Assembly (NCBI GenBank): GCA_001007975.1
Contig: CP011268.1
Coordinates: 496,001-560,000, forward strand
DNA: 64,000 nt
Source: a candidate division SR1 bacterium Aalborg_AAW-1
GTDB taxonomy: Bacteria > Patescibacteriota > Gracilibacteria > Absconditabacterales > Absconditicoccaceae
Direction: 5' to 3'
The notes below the pieces were generated by a model. The model was not told where the DNA came from. It was given only the letters and a program-made list of their open reading frames with translations, and did not search any database. Position numbers and translations under genes: made by a program. This document shows, one piece after another, positions 29,817 to 39,991 of the stretch. How positions within the stretch are numbered: position 1 is the first letter of the stretch; every line of letters begins with the position of its first letter.

Positions 29817-30875
29817 TTATTTCGCGAGTTTTTGTAGTTCTGACCGTAGCTGTTCTTCTTGTTTTGAGAGTTTTTTGGGTATATGGAGCTTTGGTATAAC
29901 ATACAGGTCACCATGGCTCGAAAATACTCACTTGGTCGCGAAGCCAAGCTTGCTTATCTTGATCTTGTCAGAAATTTGTGTCCCTTTTGGTATTTTGATA
30001 GTTTTATCTCCTTTAGGGTGAGGGATAGTAATCTCTTGACCAAGCACAAGATCAAAGATATTTACTTCTGCATGGAGATAGAGATCATTTTCTTTACGAG
30101 AGTAGATTTTACTTGGTTTTACTTTGATTTGTACATAGAGATCTCCTGTCGTTCCTCCTGCTACACCATCATCTCCTTTCCCTGTATGTCTGATATAGAC
30201 ATTATCTTTGATACCTTCAGGAATAGCCACTTCAATTTCTTCTTTTATGACTTCTAAACCTCATGGAATAGTTTTGCCATCTTTGGTGTAGAGTTTTCAG
30301 GTTCCTTGACAGCTTGGACAGATATTTTGTGTTTGCATGACTCCAAAAATGGTTTGTGATTGTTGGGTGACACGACCACGACCTTTACAGGTGTTACATT
30401 CTTCCTCTTTTACTCCTGCAACTTTGTGTTTGCGCGAGTACTCAATAACTTTAGTCGTTCCATTATAGGATTCTTCAAACGAGATATCCAGACTCACTTG
30501 TATGTCTTCACCTGGTCTTGGTCAGCTTGATTGGCGACTACGTCCTCCTCAGAAAAACTGATCCATGACATCGCCAAGATCTACCTCAAATCATCCATTT
30601 CATCAAAATCCACCAAATCCTCATCAGGGGAATCCACCAAATCCTCACATACCTCCTCCTCATTTTCTATAGGCATCATACTGTGGTCTTTTTTTCTCAT
30701 CTCCTATAACTCCATATGCTTCGTTGATTTCTTGAAATTTTGCTTTATCTCAACCTTTTTTGTCAGGGTGGTGTTGCATGGCGAGTTTACGAAATGCTTT
30801 TTTTATCTCGTCAGCACTAGCGTTTTCATCTAATCCAAGTGCTTTATAATAATCTTTTGAAGGATCAAAATCCAT
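29817..30875 (-). CDS. dnaJ: Chaperone DnaJ with a reduced zinc domain
   Basis: 352 residues. The J domain (KDYYKALGL at the start, HPD in MQHHPDKKG) stimulates DnaK ATPase. A G/F-rich linker at residues about 72-100 is encoded with seven TGA codons in some 27. The zinc region holds only two CxxCxGxG motifs ([10 protein letters not shown] and CPSCQGTGK) instead of four, enough for one zinc site. C-terminal beta domains follow ([20 protein letters not shown]). A CIRCE-like operator lies in the leader. No dnaK or grpE is adjacent. Confidence 0.95.
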
Positions 30876-30933
30876 GAATATAATCATATAATATGGTAAA
30901 GGTAGTAAGTTTAATCTACTGATTGGTAATATT

Positions 30934-30960
30934 GTAGCACTTACTATTTGTAGGTGCTAT
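30934..30960 (-). promoter_or_regulatory. CIRCE-like HrcA operator
   Basis: Two 9-bp arms separated by 9 bp, on the plus strand GTAGCACTT-N9-AGGTGCTAT. Consensus CIRCE is TTAGCACTC-N9-GAGTGCTAA; TAGCACT and GTGCTA are kept. It overlaps the dnaJ -10 edge, as expected for heat-shock repression by HrcA. Confidence 0.65.
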
Positions 30961-30986
30961 AGTAATTATTTTTTCGAAAATTGCAA
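30959..30986 (-). promoter_or_regulatory. Promoter of dnaJ
   Basis: On the minus strand TTGCAA (30986-30981), 16-bp spacer, TACTAT (30964-30959). Confidence 0.55.
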
Positions 30987-31357
30987 GTGTTTTCGAGAAT
31001 GTATGGAATGAATATGAGCATATATCATAATTTCTTGATACTATTCTATATATAGTGTCTTGTGGTGTATCTTATCTACTATATGTAGATATAATAACAA
31101 CATCTTCAAATAAATAGAGTGAAAACAAGAGAAGAATTGTAGAAATAAATATATGAAAAAGAATAGATAAAAACTCTCTTTTAGATCAAGTGATTTTTGA
31201 TAACTAAAAGTTAGCGTTCATTGGTGTATAATTTTCTAAAAAAAATCTCTTTTTTGAAAAGAAAAACATTATATATACTGTGTTTTCTTGATTATTTTTT
31301 TTAATTATTATCCGCTTGTTTTTGTAGAGTATTATCGTATCACCATTACATTGTTAG

Positions 31358-31406
31358 TACGTGATATAGTAGTCCCTACTCTAGTATAGCTACTATATAT
31401 AGTGTA
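31358..31406 (+). promoter_or_regulatory. Tandem NrdR-box-like repeats before nrdB
   Basis: TACTATATATAGTGTA (31391-31406) fits the NrdR palindrome; a weaker copy TACGTGATATAGTAGT is at 31358-31373. The two are 33 bp apart centre to centre, about three helical turns, the usual layout for the ribonucleotide-reductase repressor. Confidence 0.6.
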
Positions 31407-31457
31407 TTATGTTATAGATATCCTTCTTTTTTATTTTTTGCGTGATTAGTAGAGAGA

Positions 31458-32423
31458 ATGTTGTTCGATAAAAGAGTTAATATCAGACCATATGAGTATC
31501 CAGATCTCTTAGATTATGCTGATGCAATGAGACATGCCTATTGGATCCATACCGAATATAACTATACTGGTGATATCCAAGATTATCATAACATGTCTGA
31601 GTCAGAAAGAACAATTTTTCGTAAAACAATGTTAGCTATTGCTCATGTAGAGGTTTCGGTAAAGACATTTTGGTCAGATTTACATAGAGCGCTTCCTAAA
31701 CCAGAAATTGCAACAGTAGGTATGGTATTTGGTGAATCAGAAACAAGACATGAACAACTTTACTCTCACGTGTTAGAATTGTTGTGATTGCAAGAAGAGT
31801 TTATTTCTTTATTGGATGTTCCTGCTATTCAGCAACGTATTGCCACTATTGATACAGCAATGGCAAAAAAGTGAGAATCTCAGAAAGAGTTTGTGAAATC
31901 ATTGATTTTCTTCTCTCTATTTACAGAAAACGTGTCCTTGTTTTCTCAATTCTATATTGCTATGTCATATAATAAATTTAAAAGTTATATGAAAGGAATG
32001 TCCAATGGAATTGAGGCATCCACAAAAGAAGAGGACTTACATGCAAATTTTTGAGCTGATATTATCAATATTATTAGACAAGAATATCCAGATTTAATAA
32101 CTGCTCAAGATGAGCAAGATATTATTGCTCTTTGCTCACAAGCACTTGAGAATGAGTGGAATATTCTTGACTGGATATTTGCTGATGGTGAAATTGATTA
32201 TGTAAAGAAGGATATTGTAAAAAATTATATCGCTTATAGAATGAATAAAGGTTTACAAGCTATTGGTATCAATCACACCTTCCCAGTAGATGCACATCTC
32301 CTTATGGAAACAAATTGGTTTGAGGATGAAATACTTGTATCAAAACATACTGATTTCTTTAATAAAAGATCAACTAATTATACAAAAAGAAGTAAAAGTT
32401 TTAATTCTGAAGATCTCTTCTAA
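31458..32423 (+). CDS. nrdB: Ribonucleotide reductase beta subunit (class I)
   Basis: 321 residues. Metal and radical residues can be placed by motif: the Glu in AHVEVSVKTF, ETRHEQLYSH (Glu, His and radical Tyr, as in E. coli ETIHSRSYTH), FTENVSLFSQF (Glu) and KEEDLHANFG (Glu, His). The dimetal-tyrosyl cofactor starts each reduction cycle by radical transfer to NrdA. ATG at 31458 is the natural start. It is followed after 2 bp by nrdA. Confidence 0.93.
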
Positions 32424-32425
32424 AT

Positions 32426-34084
32426 ATGGAAAAATATTACTGGTTAAATGATGTTTCAAGAGCGTTCTTAGATAAAGGATATCTTATCAATGGACAAACA
32501 GCTGAAGCAAGAATTAGACAAATTGCAGAACATGCAGAATGAATTTTGGGTATGGCTGGTTTCGCAGATAAATTTGAAGATTATATGTCGCGTGGATATT
32601 ATTCTTTTTCTACACCTGTATGGACAAACTATGGACTTGATAGAGGGTTGCCAATTTCATGTTTTGGATCATATATTGAGGATGACATGGCATCAATTCT
32701 CTTCACGCAGGCTGAAGTAGGGATGATGAGTAAATATGGAGGAGGTACATCCGCTTATTTTGGAAAATTAAGACCTAGATGATCAGAAATTAAAAATAAT
32801 GGACAAAGTTCAGGTGCAGTACATTTTATGGAGTTGTTTGATAAAATTACTGATGTTGTTAGTCAAGGAAGTAGTAGAAGATGACACCTCTCTCCTTATC
32901 TGGATATAGAACATGGAGATATCAAAGAATTTATGAAAATTGGAACAGAATGACATCCTATTCAAAAACTCACTCATGGGGTATGTGTAGGAGATGAATG
33001 GATGCAAAGTATGATCGATGGAGATGTAGAAAAGAGAACATTATGGGCAGAAATATTAAAATCAAGATCTGAAGTATGATATCCTTATCTTTTCTTTAAG
33101 GATACAGTGAATAACAATAAGCCAGAATGTTATCAAAATCATACCATTACTCACTCAAATATGTGCTCTGAAATCGCTCTTCCTGACTCAGCGGATGAAT
33201 CGTTTGTGTGTTGTTTGTCATCTATTAATGTGCTTCACTGGGATGCAATTAAAGAAACTGATGCAGTTGAAACAATGCTCTACTTCCTCGATACAGTCAT
33301 TGAAGACTTTATACAGAAACTTGAGTCAGAAACAGATTCTTTGAAAAAACTTTTTATGTCTAGACCATTGCGTTTTGCAAAAAGACATAGAGCAGTTGGT
33401 TTGGGTGTATTAGGACGACATTCGTACCTACAAGATAATATGATTGCGTATGAATCAGATCAAGCAAGAGAATTGAATAAAGAAATTTTCAAAACTATCC
33501 AAGAAAGAGCTCTCAAGGCATCACAAGATCTTGCACAACAATTTGGAGAAACAGAAATGACACAAGGAACAGGCAGAAGAAATACTACCCTTATGGCTGT
33601 TGCTCCTACTACCTCTTCAGCATTTATTATTGGACAAGTCTCTCAATCTATCGAACCGTATTGGTCAAATTATTTTATCAAAGATACAGCAAAAGCAAAA
33701 CATACATTTAAGAATCCTTATCTTGAAAGAGAGCTTGAACAACTCTGATTTAACACACCAGAAACTTGGGAACTTATTAAACAAGCTGATGGATCAGTGC
33801 AACATATCGAAAATCTCCCACAAGAATTGAAAGATGTCTTCAAAACATTTGGAGAAATTGATCAGTATAAAATTATAGACCAAGCAGGAGATAGACAGAA
33901 ATATATCGATCAAGGTCAATCGTTAAATATATTAGTTCCATGAACAATGCCAGCAAAAGATATTAATCAACTTCATATCTATGCATGGAAACAAGGTGTA
34001 AAAGCTCTCTATTATCAACATTCGTTTAATGCTGCGCAGGTAGTCAAAAGACAAAAGGTATCGTGTGTAGGATGTGAAGCATAA
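32426..34084 (+). CDS. nrdA: Ribonucleotide reductase alpha subunit, short form
   Basis: 552 residues, well below the roughly 760 of E. coli NrdA. It begins directly with YYWLNDVSRAFLDKGYLING and has no N-terminal ATP-cone, so dATP inhibition through that domain is not expected. Catalytic cysteines are in LPISCFGSYI, THSNMCSEIALP (Asn-x-Cys-x-Glu) and VCCLSSINV. MPAKDINQLHIYAWKQGVKA precedes the C-terminal CVGCEA tail, whose CxxC receives electrons from thioredoxin. Six or more TGA codons are Gly. Confidence 0.93.
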
Positions 34085-34154
34085 TGCAGTAGTGTCATGG
34101 CTCTCATAGTGAAGGCAAGATGACGCTTCCAACTTTTATTTTCTTATTTTCTTA

Positions 34155-34511
34155 ATGCTTATGACGGTAGAACATTTACAAGATGAAATTAAGTCACATG
34201 TTGTTGTTGTCGATTTTATGGCGACCCGATGTGTTCCCTGTCAGGCTATGTATCCTGTTGTTAAGGAACTTGCTGATCACCATAATGTGAAATTTATTAA
34301 GCTGGATGCTGATGAGCATGAGGCTATCTTTGATCAATATGAGGTCTATGGAGTACCACATATCAAAATCTTCGTTAATGGTGAAGAAAAAGCATCGTCT
34401 ACTGGACCTAAACAGAGAGAAGATATCGAAGCTATGATTGTAGATTGTGTGAATTGTCAAACATCACAAGAACAAAAAGAAGAGAGAATATTGGTTGAAG
34501 ATTATTTCTAG
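34155..34511 (+). CDS. Thioredoxin-like protein
   Basis: 118 residues. Thioredoxin fold with active site MATRCVPCQAMYPVV (CVPC in place of CGPC) and the cis-Pro loop VYGVPHIKIFVNGE. Located 70 bp after nrdA, it probably reduces the CVGC tail of NrdA. No UGA. ATG at 34161 is an alternative start. The C-terminus has an extra CVNC pair and an acidic tail. Confidence 0.87.
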   Translation: MLMTVEHLQDEIKSHVVVVDFMATRCVPCQAMYPVVKELADHHNVKFIKLDADEHEAIFDQYEVYGVPHIKIFVNGEEKASSTGPKQREDIEAMIVDCVNCQTSQEQKEERILVEDYF

Positions 34512-34527
34512 GATTATATATTGAAAT

Positions 34528-34559
34528 GGTAGCGATAATTAAATCGCTATCTTTTTTTT
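34528..34559 (+). terminator. Terminator of the nrd operon
   Basis: TAGCGAT, 6-nt loop, ATCGCTA, then C and a T run. Confidence 0.88.
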
Positions 34560-34574
34560 ATAATTATTTTAATA

Positions 34575-34603
34575 TTGACATTTATTATTGATTTATATAT
34601 TAT
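34575..34603 (+). promoter_or_regulatory. Promoter of the HD hydrolase gene
   Basis: TTGACA at 34575-34580, 17-bp spacer, TATTAT at 34598-34603. Confidence 0.65.
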
Positions 34604-34644
34604 GATTTAAAATAAAAATTGTTAAATATTAAAAATTAGATCTT

Positions 34645-35277
34645 ATGGTAGAAAATATTGATACTTTCAAACAAAGGCTAGAAGGTAAAATGTCAGAAAC
34701 AGATGCCGAACTTGTCATGTTTGCTTATGCAATAGCAAAAGAATCTCATAGAACGCAACAAAGAGATGGTGGACAAAGGTATTTTGAACATCCTCGTAAA
34801 GGATGTATTGTATTAATGGATGAACTCAAAATCTTTGATCCAGTATTGTTGATTGCATTTCTTCTTCATGATACGGGAGAAGATACTTTGATATGGGGGA
34901 ATCTTTTGAAAGATTATGATGAATGGAAAAAAACAGCAACATTTCGATTAAATTTAATTTGTGAAAAAGCCACTCCTATTGTTATTGGATTAACTAAACC
35001 ATCTATTGATAATAAAAAATTTTATTCTCGTGAGGAAGTATATGATTTTTATTGGAATAATATGAAAAATCATAATGAAATAGTATTATTAAAAATGGTT
35101 GATCGTTTGATTAATTTAAGAGAGATGGGTGATTGTTCTGCAGAAAAAATTGCTAAACAAAAAAAAGAAACAGTAGTGGTGTATTTACCAATGTTTCAAA
35201 TGCTTGAAGAGACTTCTTATAGAGAGAGTTATTGTTATCTTAATAATCAAATTAGTACAACATTATCCGAATTATAA
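34645..35277 (+). CDS. HD-domain protein similar to ppGpp hydrolases
   Basis: 210 residues. RYFEHPRKGCIVLMDEL, FLLHDTGEDTLIWG and LLKMVDRLINLREMGD match the order of His, His-Asp, Glu-Asp and Asp-Arg motifs in the SpoT/Mesh1 hydrolase domain, so metal-dependent hydrolysis of (p)ppGpp is the most likely role. No synthetase, TGS or ACT domain is present, which makes it a single-domain small alarmone hydrolase candidate. No UGA is used. It has its own promoter and terminator. Confidence 0.7.
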   Translation: MVENIDTFKQRLEGKMSETDAELVMFAYAIAKESHRTQQRDGGQRYFEHPRKGCIVLMDELKIFDPVLLIAFLLHDTGEDTLIWGNLLKDYDEWKKTATFRLNLICEKATPIVIGLTKPSIDNKKFYSREEVYDFYWNNMKNHNEIVLLKMVDRLINLREMGDCSAEKIAKQKKETVVVYLPMFQMLEETSYRESYCYLNNQISTTLSEL

Positions 35278-35303
35278 ATAAACAGGTTTCTTATTGGATA
35301 ATG

Positions 35304-35343
35304 ATCCCTATAATTATATTGTAGGGATTTTTTCTTTTCACAA
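35304..35343 (+). terminator. Terminator of the HD hydrolase gene
   Basis: ATCCCTA, loop, TAGGGAT, then a T-rich run. Confidence 0.85.
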
Positions 35344-35373
35344 AAATAGTGATGAAAGTTATATAAGTAGCTA

Positions 35374-35402
35374 TTGAATATGTGCTACGAAATCTGTATT
35401 AT
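35374..35402 (+). promoter_or_regulatory. Promoter of the class A PBP gene
   Basis: TTGAAT at 35374-35379, 17-bp spacer, TATTAT at 35397-35402. It covers the upstream TTG start of the long frame, so the ATG at 35452 is the real start. Confidence 0.6.
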
Positions 35403-35451
35403 TATACTGATAGAACTATTGTTATTTTATAGTATATTGTACAACAAGCAT

Positions 35452-38400
35452 ATGGCATCTACATCACATGGATGGAATACAGACTCACAACAAGGGTCAG
35501 GAAGCTCCTCTTTTTCAAAAAAGAATATTTCATCATCTTCTCGTTCACAACCTGTTTCTTCACCAAGATCATCAACCACGAGACATTGGTCATCTGAAGG
35601 TTCATCAACATCAAGGAAAGTCTATACTCCATCAAGATTTTCATCATTTTCTGCAGGGTCTTGAGGTAATGGTGTGACGAGAGTGCGAAATTGGACTAAG
35701 CATATGTTTCAATCAGGACAACGATGGAAACCGCTGTTGTATATCTGAGGTTCTGTCTTAGGTATCTATTTGATTTGGGTGTATTTTGCAGTAGCAACAC
35801 AATTACCTGTGATTACTAATGATACACTACAAAATGGTAATTTTTCGCAAACTAGTACTGTTTCTGACAGAAATGGGGAAGTTTTGTATAGATTTTATGA
35901 GGAGAATAGAGAGTTTGTAGATTTTGAAAATATTGCTCCTCAGGCTATTAATGCATTTGTTGCTATGGAGGATCAATCATTTTGGGAGAATGGTGGAGTA
36001 GATCTCAAGTGATTGTTAAGAAATGTTTATGGTACTATTCAAAGAGCGCTATGAATGAATGCAAGAATTGGTGGTGCATCTACGATTACACAACAACTAC
36101 TTAAAAATATTCTTGCCTTAGATAAAAATGAAAGTGGTATGTATGACACTATTGTTCGTAAACATAAAGAATGGCTCCTGGTAGGAAAACTTGCTGATGT
36201 GATTAAAAGTGATGTGAGAAAAGAAAATCCAGGTATTAGTTCATCAGAACTTGCAAGAAAACAAAAAGAGAGAGTAATGGAATTGTATATTAATTTTATT
36301 TATCTTGGAAATCAGACGCATGGTATCCAAGCAGCATCACAATCATATTTCGCGAAAAGTGCAAAAGATTTGAATATCGTTGAATCTGCTATTCTAGCAT
36401 CGATGCCACAGTCACCATCATACTATGATCTCTACAAAAATCCAACAAGAGTATTATGAGATTTTTCTATTACTGCTACTGATGGATCAAAAATTGTATC
36501 ATGAGATGTCTATAATACTATTGTTAATTCAATTGGTAATCTTGTTTTTGATTCTAAAAATACCATTAGTAAATCAAATAATGCCTTCCAAAATTTCACT
36601 TCAAAGATTGTACCAGAAAATATGACTGTTGGTGGTGCTATCTATACCTTATCTTATACTCCTGGTAGAAAAGATGCAGTTCTCAATAGAATGTATGAAG
36701 ATGGATATATTACTGAAGAAGAGCTTAAACAATCATTTATTGATGGACTTAATCTTACTCTTGCTAGCGGTAAAGTTGCTATTCAAACACCTCATTTTGT
36801 ATTTTGGGTAAGAGACCTTCTTTTAAGTGATGAGCAATTTAAGGACTTAGAAATTACAGAAGATATGCTATATCAGTGATGATTACAAATTCGCACTTCA
36901 TTAGATAAAAATATTCAAGATATTGCAGAACTGGCTGTGAAAAATAACATGCCATTATTAAATGATAGAGGCTGAAATAATAGATCTATGATCCATTTAG
37001 ATTCTACTAATTGAGATGTACTAGCATATGTGGGTTCTGCTGATTATAATAATACTGAAATCCAAGGGCAAAATGATATGGTAAGAAGTAAAAGACAACC
37101 ATGATCAAGTGTTAAACCATTGGTATATGCATACTTTTTACAGCATGTACCAAGTACATTGGATACTCCTGTTTTCGATATCGACTTTACGGTATGATGA
37201 CTTAAACCAAGAAACGCTGATGGTAAATTTAATGGATTAATGGCATTAAAAAATGCCTTAGCATACAGTAGAAATATTCCTGCTGTGAAAGTATATCTTT
37301 GAGCATGACAAGAAGAGAAGATTAAACCATTCTTACAAGAAATAGGACTGTCATCACTGAAGTCTAACCATGAATATGGATATTCATTAGCGTTAGGGGC
37401 TGGAGAAGTGTCTATGTTAGAAATGGCACAAGCGTATAGTGTATTAAGTCAATTATGAGAATATGCTGCTATTAATCCTATTTTGGAAATCAAAGATAAA
37501 AATGGAAATCTCATCTATGAAAAGAAGGTTGAAAAAAAGAAGACATCCCTTGATCCTATTGTAGCATCTATGGTCTGGGAAATGCTTTCTAATACATCAT
37601 ATATGCCTTCATGATGGGTTAACTACTATACGATAAAAGGATTGAAATATGCTGTGAAATCTTGAACATCAAATAAAGTGGTGAAGAGAGATGGAGAAGA
37701 TGTGAGTTTGCCAAGAGATGGTTGGCTTGCTACCTATACACCTAATAGAGTAACATTATATTGGGCTGGAAATGCAGATGATAGTCCTTTAAATAAGAAT
37801 GCTTTGTGATTATTAATTAATTCAGAAGTAAATAAATCATTCTATGGTGCACTATTAGAAAAATGAATGATTACTAATGATCCTATGACAACCGTTCCAT
37901 GAAAATCAGTAACGATATCGAAAGTTACTTGAAGATTAGCAAATGAGAATACTCCAGAAGAATATAAAGTAACGACTACAGCCTTTAATGCTGATATTCC
38001 ATGAGATGGACTATATACAAGTATTACCGTTGATGCATCTTGTGGAGGAAAGTTGTCTCCATTAACACCAGCTGAACAGAGACAACAGGTGTATTTATTT
38101 ACTCCTGCTTCCATAACGTCATTTGATACACAAGATATTATTGGTTGGTTTGCTGGACAAAATAAGAATCTTCTTACAACGCCAGATAGTATTTATGCAA
38201 AACTTTTTGCAAAAGAACCTACTGAATATTGTGAAGGAAGAGCAATTCAAGAATCTGACAGCGTCCAAGTTTCTACACTCCTTACGAAGAATCAGTCAGT
38301 AACTTCTAAGTTTTCACTTTCTTATGCTGCACAAAGCGCTAATGGGAATATTATTAAGGTAACGATTTTGGCTAATGATGTTGTTGTAGGAAACTATTCT

Positions 38401-38808
38401 TATGGTAAACCAGCGATCGATGATACGAAACAAGTGAATCTTCAAGCGCTAGGTGACGCAAGCGATGTAAGGATCCAAATAGTAGCGGTAGATGAGACAG
38501 GAAAATCTAATAGTATTACTTTACCAGTGAAAGTAACAAAAGATGATACTGATAAGCCTGTTTTTGATAATACTGCAGTAAAAGTAGTGCCTGCTGAAGC
38601 TGGTGGATATGAGGTAACCTTATGATTTACTGATGCTACATCAGGAGTGGAAAGTGTATCAGTAACTCTTCCAGACAGCTCTGTGAAGAATCTCAAATGA
38701 TCAGTAGTAAAATTTATCACACCTACTGCTGGTACGGTACGTTATGTGGCTAAAGATTGATTTGGTAACTCACTTGAGTGATCATTGGATATGTCATCAT
38801 ATTTATAA
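35452..38808 (+). CDS. Bifunctional class A penicillin-binding protein
   Basis: 1118 residues. A Ser-rich cytoplasmic N-terminus (about 85 residues) precedes one membrane segment (LLYIGGSVLGIYLIWVYFAV). The GT51 glycosyltransferase domain has FVAMEDQSFWENGGVDLKG (EDxxF kept; the usual H-x-G is N-G-G) and GGASTITQQLLKN. The transpeptidase domain has RQPGSSVKPL (SxxK), AYSRN (SxN) and AVKSGTSNK (KSGT instead of KTGT). About 330 C-terminal residues form extra beta-rich, Ig-like modules (DDTDKPVFDNTAVKVV). It polymerises and cross-links peptidoglycan. Many glycines, including motif ones, are TGA. Confidence 0.92.
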
Positions 38809-38819
38809 TTACAACAAGA

Positions 38820-38846
38820 GCTTCTCAATTACTGAGAGGTTTTTTA
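38820..38846 (+). terminator. Terminator of the PBP gene
   Basis: CTTCTCA, ATTAC loop, TGAGAGG, six T. Confidence 0.85.
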
Positions 38847-38851
38847 ATAAT

Positions 38852-38878
38852 AAAAAATGTGAGGTAAATACCCCCACA
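38852..38878 (-). terminator. Terminator of the 142-aa gene
   Basis: On the minus strand TGTGGG-loop-CCTCACA with one bulge, followed by a T run. Confidence 0.65.
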
Positions 38879-38893
38879 CTTTCACATTCATTT

Positions 38894-39322
38894 TTAGTAA
38901 CATCCATCTCCACTTGGAGCAAAGTGTTTCATAATTTTTTCTGTTTCCTCACTATGGAGAAAATCAGCAATGACCTTGAGATGAATTTTGTATATAAAAT
39001 ACATATCGATAGTATTGGAAGGTATATCCCAATACAGAATTCCATGCTCATTTTCTTTCAATAAGAGTGATTCAATATCATATTTTTCTTTAATTTTTTT
39101 CTCAGCTTCTTGGATAAAATAGTTCCATGCATTTTGGCATGTATCTCCCATATTATGGGGCAATACAACTTTATGCATTTGAATAGCACCTTCTATACTA
39201 TCTTCTACTCTTAAAGAGTCTTTTATACCACATTTTTCTTTCATGTAGCTGATAAATTCTTCTAGTGTTTTTTTACCAATTTTATTTTTTGGTGCTTTGA
39301 TTTGAATGATGTTGTTTTTCAT
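38894..39322 (-). CDS. Hypothetical protein, 142 aa
   Basis: No family recognised. A soluble, Lys/Glu-rich protein with four Cys, one ending the chain in PSGDGCY. No UGA codon. It is framed by hairpin terminators on both sides and follows another small minus-strand gene. Confidence 0.55.
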   Translation of the reverse strand: MKNNIIQIKAPKNKIGKKTLEEFISYMKEKCGIKDSLRVEDSIEGAIQMHKVVLPHNMGDTCQNAWNYFIQEAEKKIKEKYDIESLLLKENEHGILYWDIPSNTIDMYFIYKIHLKVIADFLHSEETEKIMKHFAPSGDGCY

Positions 39323-39340
39323 ATTTTTTTTTTGTTTTGT

Positions 39341-39366
39341 AAAGCCCCTATAAATACAGGGGCTTT
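39341..39366 (-). terminator. Hairpin between two small minus-strand genes
   Basis: AAAGCCCCT and AGGGGCTTT are exact inverted repeats around an 8-nt loop, 10 bp after the 110-aa gene. On the minus strand the tail is ACAAAAC, without a strong T run. Confidence 0.65.
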
Positions 39367-39376
39367 GGGTTTTTTG

Positions 39377-39709
39377 TTAGGCTGTAACAGCAGTTTGTTG
39401 AGTATATTTTGCTTTTACTGTTGGATCAGCAAAGCTCACATAATACCATTCTGTTGTTTTTTCGTTTTGTGGATTAATGAGTTTGATTGGTTCCTCCAAT
39501 TTTGCTATTAATCCGGAACTTGCATCTACATGACCACGTTTACTGGTTTTGTTTTTGATGAATTGCTTGTTTTTCCCAAGGGTTATTTCTACTTTCCCAT
39601 CTCCATTTTTGAGATTGATTGTATCTTTCCCGTAGTTTACTTTTGCATTCACTTCAAGATTTGATAATTGTTTAGCAGTTTGTTGAATTTTTTGATTGTT
39701 TAAATTCAT
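39377..39709 (-). CDS. Hypothetical protein, 110 aa
   Basis: No family recognised. Basic and Asn/Gln/Thr-rich, without Cys or membrane segments; KVNYGKDTINLKNGDGKVEI suggests beta strands. No UGA codon. A promoter about 125 bp upstream and a long AU-rich leader with a hairpin precede it. Confidence 0.55.
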   Translation of the reverse strand: MNLNNQKIQQTAKQLSNLEVNAKVNYGKDTINLKNGDGKVEITLGKNKQFIKNKTSKRGHVDASSGLIAKLEEPIKLINPQNEKTTEWYYVSFADPTVKAKYTQQTAVTA

Positions 39710-39833
39710 GATTTTAAAATTTTTTGTTTTTTTATTAATTAACTTAATTTTTTTAATAGATTTATAATAAAATCTATCTTAACAGGGTTCTCTAATATAC
39801 GGCATGTTTTATGGTTTTTTGTTTTAGGGTTCT

Positions 39834-39862
39834 CTTATACTGATATAAAACCACAAAGTCAA
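39834..39862 (-). promoter_or_regulatory. Promoter of the two small minus-strand genes
   Basis: On the minus strand TTGACT (39862-39857), 17-bp spacer, TATAAG (39839-39834). GGGTTCTCT occurs twice on the plus strand (39785 and 39827), the second overlapping the -10. Confidence 0.6.
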
Positions 39863-39991
39863 GAGAAAATTATAAAATGTCAATAATAAGTGGAGAGTTA
39901 TGAGTTGAAAGTGTCGAGTTGAAAATGTAGAGTGTAGAGTAGAAGAACTTGTTGTCGAATATTTGCACTTTATTCTGCACTATGCTCACGT

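Larger units (their letters stand above)
30876..31457. other. Divergent regulatory region dnaJ / nrdB
   Basis: 582 bp. It contains the dnaJ promoter and CIRCE-like element on the left and NrdR-like boxes on the right. A third NrdR-like match (TTCTATATATAGTGTC) is at 31044-31059, and a palindrome ATCTAC-N5-GTAGAT is at 31074-31090. No gene is visible in the very AT-rich centre. Confidence 0.6.

Noticed and set aside
35374-35451. Upstream TTG start adding a hydrophobic segment to the PBP
   Set aside because: It coincides with the -35 hexamer of a good promoter, so it is not transcribed; ATG at 35452 is used.
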